This document shows positions 39,265-42,833 of a DNA stretch of 42,833 bases, piece by piece. Origin of the DNA: a virus; IMG/VR virus record IMGVR_UViG_3300042476_000400, positions 1 through 42,833 of that record; one strand, given 5' to 3'. The notes under the pieces were generated by a model. It had not been told where the DNA came from. It ran no database searches and saw only the letters and a list, made by a program, of their open reading frames with translations. Position 1 is the stretch's first letter. Every line of letters starts with the position of its first letter. A program made the position numbers and the translations under genes.

Positions 39265-39461
39265 ACCCACTCACCCTGCAATCCACCGTCGCAGAAGTTC
39301 TGGCCGAGATAGACCGTGAGCACCAGCAGATAGTGTCCGCGCTTGGGGAGTTGACCGGCGAGTGGGATGCCGAGCAGAAGGAACGCTACGAGGAGCTGGT
39401 GGAGGAGCGTCTGGAGATGGTGGCTGCGAGGGATTACCTTTTGAGGAGGTGCAAGCAATGA
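39261..39461 (+). CDS. small coiled-coil protein
   Basis: A 66-residue acidic protein between two methyltransferase paralogues, ATGA overlap. VAEVLAEIDREHQQIVSAL and YEELVEERLEMVAARDYLLRR are helical heptads. It may form a dimer or adaptor. Function unknown. Confidence 0.65.
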   Translation: MNPLTLQSTVAEVLAEIDREHQQIVSALGELTGEWDAEQKERYEELVEERLEMVAARDYLLRRCKQ

Positions 39462-39468
39462 GTGGATT

Positions 39469-40011
39469 ATGAATACTGTAAAAGACACCGTAAAATGTGC
39501 GGCGGCTGCTTTAGATTCATTCCCGCCCGTGCTCGACGCCTGCTGCGGAAGCCGGATGTTTTGGTTCAACAAGCAAGATGACCGGACGCTGTTCGTGGAC
39601 AAGCGCCGCGAGACGCATCCAATAGACATTGGAACTCCTGGCACAATCGGACGAAGCCCAATCGTGGTAGATCCTGACATGCTTGCCGACTTCACAAGTC
39701 TTCCGTTCCCAGATGACACGTTCGCACTCGTCGTGTTTGACCCTCCGCACATTGAGCGGACTGCCGCGAAAGGGCTGCTGACAAAGAAGTATGGGCATCT
39801 GACAGGTGACTGGCGCGAAACTCTACGCCGAGGCTTTGCGGAGTGTTTTCGTGTGCTCAAGCCGCATGGAACGCTCATCTTCAAATGGGCTGAATCGGAC
39901 TATCCAGTATCCGAAGTGCTGTCCTTAACCTGTGAGCAACCGCTATTTGGACACAAATCCGGAAAGCAGAGCGCGACGCACTGGATTGCTTTCTTGAAGC
40001 CGAACGCATGA
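39469..40011 (+). CDS. class I SAM-dependent methyltransferase (paralogue)
   Basis: A 180-residue protein sharing the whole core of the 38737 gene: LDACCGSRMFWF, LVVFDPPH, KYGHLTGDW, FRVLKPHGTLIFKW and LFGHKSGKQSATHWIAFLKP. A divergent 15-residue N-terminus and a different middle set them apart. The pair probably arose by duplication, then diverged. Substrate unknown. Confidence 0.86.
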   Translation: MNTVKDTVKCAAAALDSFPPVLDACCGSRMFWFNKQDDRTLFVDKRRETHPIDIGTPGTIGRSPIVVDPDMLADFTSLPFPDDTFALVVFDPPHIERTAAKGLLTKKYGHLTGDWRETLRRGFAECFRVLKPHGTLIFKWAESDYPVSEVLSLTCEQPLFGHKSGKQSATHWIAFLKPNA

Positions 40012-40946
40012 TCTCCGTCTGCATCACCTGCCGGAACGACCAAGAGGAAACGAACGCCACGATTCGCTCTATCAGGGAGACGGCTGGCGACCTTCCTGAA
40101 TTGGTTGTGCTGGATGACGGCTCAGACAAGCCACTCCAACTGGATGACAAGAACGTAGTCTTCAGGACCGTCCACGGGAGAGCTGGGGTGGGACCAGCCC
40201 GCCATATCGCCGCCACGATGGCCAGCCGGAAGCATCTGCTCATCATAGACGCCCACATGCGATTTGAGCCGGGATGGTATGAGAAGGCTTTGGAGAGGTT
40301 GGAGTCCAGCGACGGCACCCTCTGGGGCTGCACCTGCGTCCACCTGAACGCGGAGAACATGCAGATGACCCTGGAGAGCAAGACCTACAACGGGGCTACC
40401 TTGAACTTCTTCGGGCCGAACAAGAACCAGCCGCAGAAGATGCAGTTCATCGAGCCGGTCTGGATTCCCCATGCGCAGCATCCCAAGAACAACGACGTGA
40501 TACCTTGCGTCCTCGGAGCTGCCTACTTTATGCCCCGCAGCCTGTTCTTCAAGATTGGCGGCATGAGGATGCTCCGCCACTGGGGTTCCTCAGAGCCTTA
40601 CCTCTCGCTGAAAGTCTGGCTGGCTGGTGGTGAATGCAGGCAGATGACGGATGTGCGGATAGGACACCAGTTCAGGACCGCAACCACCTACACCTACAAG
40701 ATTGCCGCCTCGCTCTACAACAAGTTGATGATTGCGGCCACGCTCTTCCCGGAAGACGCCACGGCGTTCATGGTGGCGAAGATGCGCCAGCACGCGCTCC
40801 CAGCGCAGGACTTCAAGATTGCGATGGACCTGTTCCGCAACGACCAGTCCAACATTGAGATTGAGCGGGTCTTCGCGGAGAGGGTCTTCACAAGGTCTTT
40901 GGAGGAGTATCTGGAGCGGTTTGGAATGCCGAGGTTTTGGACTTGA
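40008..40946 (+). CDS. GT27-like polypeptide GalNAc-transferase-type glycosyltransferase
   Basis: A 312-residue GT-A protein, ATG 40008 (ATGA). LVVLDDGSD (33-40) is the sugar-nucleotide motif. HLLIIDAHMRFEPGW carries D81-A-H83, matching the GT27 D-x-H motif rather than DxD. HWGSSEPYLSLKVWLAGGE and then RIGHQFRTATTYTYK (about 191-231) follow the GT27 W-G-x-E-N...S-x-R-x-W-x-C-G-G...G-H-x-F-R pattern closely. GT27 enzymes start mucin-type O-glycosylation by adding GalNAc to Thr/Ser. There is no membrane anchor or ricin lectin domain. Substrate is inferred from family and from nearby Thr-rich proteins. Related GT2 enzymes could share part of this. Confidence 0.8.
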   Translation: MISVCITCRNDQEETNATIRSIRETAGDLPELVVLDDGSDKPLQLDDKNVVFRTVHGRAGVGPARHIAATMASRKHLLIIDAHMRFEPGWYEKALERLESSDGTLWGCTCVHLNAENMQMTLESKTYNGATLNFFGPNKNQPQKMQFIEPVWIPHAQHPKNNDVIPCVLGAAYFMPRSLFFKIGGMRMLRHWGSSEPYLSLKVWLAGGECRQMTDVRIGHQFRTATTYTYKIAASLYNKLMIAATLFPEDATAFMVAKMRQHALPAQDFKIAMDLFRNDQSNIEIERVFAERVFTRSLEEYLERFGMPRFWT

Positions 40947-40971
40947 ACGATAAAGGTTAAGCTCCATAGTA
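40943..40971 (+). promoter_or_regulatory. possible promoter before the 40981 gene
   Basis: TTGAAC (40943-40948) followed 16-17 bp later by CATAGT/ATAGTA, 9-10 nt before ATG 40981. AGGAGG lies between -10 and ATG. The TGA of TTGAAC is the stop of the transferase gene. AACGATAAAG (40947) also occurs before the capsid gene. Confidence 0.4.
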
Positions 40972-40980
40972 GGAGGCAGC

Positions 40981-41211
40981 ATGTCGCTACCGCTGCCATC
41001 TGAATTCGAGGCACTCGTCCCCGCCGATCCGAACAACCCCACCTGCGATGAGCTGCGTGCGTTGTTGGACCGCGAGACTGGCTTGCAGGCGTTGCTGTAT
41101 CGGTGGTGGTCCTACTGGTTCAATGAGGATGGCACGCTGACCGAGGATTTTACTGAGCAAATCTGCAATGCTGGCTGCGGAAGCAGTGGCTCAAGCTCCA
41201 CCCCACCATGA
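40981..41211 (+). CDS. small virion-type protein, paralogue of the next gene's N-terminus
   Basis: A 76-residue protein, ATG 40981 with AGGAGG upstream. Residues 1-66 align with the N-terminal domain of the next gene: LPLPSEFEALV / CPIPSDFQDLI, two conserved Cys, then FTEQICNAGCG / FRTKICDTGCG. It ends in SSGSSSTPP, a Ser/Thr-rich tail. It looks like an isolated attachment module of a fibre protein. Confidence 0.72.
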   Translation: MSLPLPSEFEALVPADPNNPTCDELRALLDRETGLQALLYRWWSYWFNEDGTLTEDFTEQICNAGCGSSGSSSTPP

Positions 41212-41987
41212 GTTGCCCCATACCGTCGGACTTTCAGGACTTGATTATTGACCAGAACTCCTCGGTGTGCGAGGCGTTGAGCAAGCTCGGGCCAGCCTCC
41301 CAGCTTTGGTATCAAGCCTACTCCTGCATCTACAAGAACAACCTTGAGTTCACCGAGGAGTTTCGCACGAAGATTTGCGATACCGGCTGCGGTGGCGGTG
41401 GTGGCGGGACATCCACATCCACTACTCAGGCAGGTTCCGGCGAGCAGCCTTACGACGCTGCTGGGTCGTATGAGTTCACGGTTCCTGATGGGGTTACGGA
41501 GCTGACTGTGGTTGTGGTTGGCGGTGGTGGTGGCGGTGGTGGGCGTGGAAGTCCGTCCCTTTTCCCAACCCGAGTATGCTCTGGTGGCGGTTCCGGCGAG
41601 AAGCGAGTGCATACTTTTGCGGTCGTTCCGTCTGCGACGGTCAACGTCACTGTTGGAGGTGGCGGAACTCAAGACAGTGTGACAGGTGATGGCTCAAGCG
41701 GTGGAGCTTCCGGCGTTTTTTACAGTGCTGTCAATATCGTTGCTAACGGTGGTGGTGGTGGTCAAAACGAAGACTGCACAACTGCCCCATTCGCAGGTGG
41801 CGCTGGTGGTAGTGGTGGTAGCGGTGGAACTGGAACCAGCGGAAATGCTGGCGGTCCATCCACTGTGGCTTGCGGAAGTGGTGCTGGTGGCGCATCGGTT
41901 GGTCTTTCCGCTGGCGCTGGTTCAGCCGGAAGCATGGCTGACAACTCGCACCCTGGATTCGCTGGCGCAGTTCTGATCACTTGGTAA
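41208..41987 (+). CDS. glycine-rich tail-fibre-like protein
   Basis: A 259-residue protein (ATGA start). An N-terminal ~60-residue Cys-containing domain is shared with the preceding protein. A Gly run and Thr/Ser linker (GTSTSTTQAGSG) follow. The rest is a Gly-rich domain: SYEFTVPDGVTELTVVVVGG, then long poly-Gly stretches (VGGGGTQDS, ANGGGGGQNED), as in phage tail fibres with polyglycine-helix sandwiches. Such tips bind host surface glycans. Confidence 0.8.
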   Translation: MSCPIPSDFQDLIIDQNSSVCEALSKLGPASQLWYQAYSCIYKNNLEFTEEFRTKICDTGCGGGGGGTSTSTTQAGSGEQPYDAAGSYEFTVPDGVTELTVVVVGGGGGGGGRGSPSLFPTRVCSGGGSGEKRVHTFAVVPSATVNVTVGGGGTQDSVTGDGSSGGASGVFYSAVNIVANGGGGGQNEDCTTAPFAGGAGGSGGSGGTGTSGNAGGPSTVACGSGAGGASVGLSAGAGSAGSMADNSHPGFAGAVLITW

Positions 41988-42833
41988 TGTCCACCACCCC
42001 CTACAAGTCAATCATCCTGCGGCCCCTCCTTGGGCCGATGGACTCGCGGTCCAACCCGGAGGACGCACCCGCGAACTCGTTCCGCTTCAAGCTGAACATG
42101 ATGGTGGACGACAACGACAAGCTCGCCCGAGGCTACGGATGGGAGCGGCTGCTCGCAGATGCCTCGCCTTACGTTAATCAAGACGCGCACGACCAAGGAG
42201 ACTGTTTCGACACTCTACCTCCTAGAGAGCCGATTACGCTGCTTTACGAGGCTACCAACAACCTCGGCATCCGCCGACTGATTCGCGGCCAGCAATCCTC
42301 CCTCGCCATCCTGAGCGAAAGCACTGGCGACTGGACTTACATCGGCAGGAACTTTGGGGGTGGAACAACTGCCACCCAGCTCAGGTGGTCGGTTGGTCAG
42401 GCTGGCAACACCATCATCTTCACGAACAACCGCGATAAGCCTCAAAGCTACTCCATCGGAACGCTTCCAGCAGGATGCGGCGATTCAGCCGTCAACGAGA
42501 TTGCCGCACTGAACACCTTAGACGTGACGCAAGCTGCGGTCGCTGCCAGCTTCAACGGCTGCATTTTCCTGATGAACGTGGTTCAGGAGGGAACTCGCAT
42601 CACGAGTCGCGTCCGGTGGAGTGGTGTGAACCGACCTCTGACTTGGGTTCCTGCTGATGACACCATAGCAAACTTCCAAGACCTCCCTTACACGGAGACA
42701 ATCCTTGCAGCGCGGGAGTTGCAGGGAAACCTCATCATCTTCACCGACAAAAGTATCTATCGGTGCTTCGTGAACGGCATTTCGTTCGGGTTTGCCCGCG
42801 TCTATACCGAGCCAACGAACCGGGACAAGTGCC
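41987..42833 (+). CDS. phage tail-type structural protein, 3'-truncated by window edge
   Basis: ATG 41987 overlaps the previous stop as TAATG; the frame is open to the last base (at least 282 residues). It begins MSTTPYKSIILRPLLGPMDSRSNPED. Later SRVRWSGVNRPLTWVP, DLPYTETILAARELQGNLIIFTD and SIYRCFV follow a pattern seen in phage tail/stopper-type structural proteins of the beta-propeller-like kind. Exact role is open. Confidence 0.72.
   Translation, partial: MSTTPYKSIILRPLLGPMDSRSNPEDAPANSFRFKLNMMVDDNDKLARGYGWERLLADASPYVNQDAHDQGDCFDTLPPREPITLLYEATNNLGIRRLIRGQQSSLAILSESTGDWTYIGRNFGGGTTATQLRWSVGQAGNTIIFTNNRDKPQSYSIGTLPAGCGDSAVNEIAALNTLDVTQAAVAASFNGCIFLMNVVQEGTRITSRVRWSGVNRPLTWVPADDTIANFQDLPYTETILAARELQGNLIIFTDKSIYRCFVNGISFGFARVYTEPTNRDKC

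Noticed and set aside
41500-41960. GGTGGT-rich direct repeats as a regulatory repeat array
   Set aside because: They are codons for the Gly-rich domain of the fibre-like protein and need no other explanation.
1-42833. CRISPR array, integrase or attachment sites
   Set aside because: No regularly spaced repeats, no tyrosine or serine recombinase motifs, and no flanking duplications were found.

Overview
The window is a stretch of a tailed double-stranded DNA bacteriophage (Caudoviricetes). The evidence is a large terminase, portal, scaffold-like protein, major capsid protein, connector-like and tail proteins, plus phage-type replication genes packed in overlapping ATGA/GTGA pairs. Both edges cut through genes: an SMC/Rad50-like protein on the left and a tail-type protein on the right. 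I see no integrase, lysis cassette, rRNA or CRISPR array. The host cannot be read from the sequence. Moderately high G+C, Shine-Dalgarno-poor starts and a chitobiase-C-type Ig-like domain suggest a Gram-negative environmental bacterium, possibly Verrucomicrobiota, but this is inference.

Layout. (1) 1-11562, plus strand: DNA replication, recombination and modification. Genes include an SMC/Rad50-like ATPase, UvrD/PcrA-type helicase, winged-helix initiator, DnaC-like loader, HNH and VRR-NUC nucleases, Dam-type methylase and an SF2 helicase. Sigma70-like promoters sit 7-11 nt before ATGs and imply leaderless mRNAs. A bidirectional terminator at 11652-11677 closes the block. (2) 11708-15983, minus strand: a dozen small accessory genes, several preceded by GC-rich hairpin leaders. 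(3) 16244-17426, plus strand: two orphan genes around a strikingly strand-asymmetric, G-quadruplex-capable spacer. (4) 17447-23906, minus strand: small accessory genes, a MazG-like NTP pyrophosphohydrolase, an R67/DfrB-type dihydrofolate reductase domain with an extra C-terminal half, a tRNA-like element, an HNH nuclease, a second winged-helix protein and the large terminase. (5) 23957-33428, plus strand: portal, scaffold, major capsid protein and connector-like/decoration proteins. (6) 33425-40946, plus strand: a compact glycan island with seven glycosyltransferase-like genes, a TylF-type O-methyltransferase and two related class I methyltransferases. (7) 40981-42833, plus strand: two paralogous virion-type proteins, one glycine-rich, and a tail protein running off the window.

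The most interesting hypothesis is a phage-encoded protein O-glycosylation system. The last transferase (40008-40946) carries the signature regions of GT27 polypeptide GalNAc-transferases, the enzymes that start mucin-type O-glycosylation on Thr/Ser. Another (36457-37311) resembles the GT15 alpha-1,2-mannosyltransferases. They sit beside virion genes with long Thr/Ser-rich tracts (33282-33428, the linker in 30778-33255, the capsid protein tail). Phage-encoded glycosylation of virion proteins is known in some mycobacteriophages; a GT27/GT15/GT25/GT2 plus O-methyltransferase set next to mucin-like acceptors would be a distinct version. Other points: a gapless DfrB match with all active-site residues, an initiator operator/iteron pair, a divergent terminase/portal promoter with an inverted repeat, and an intrinsic terminator abutting a start codon.
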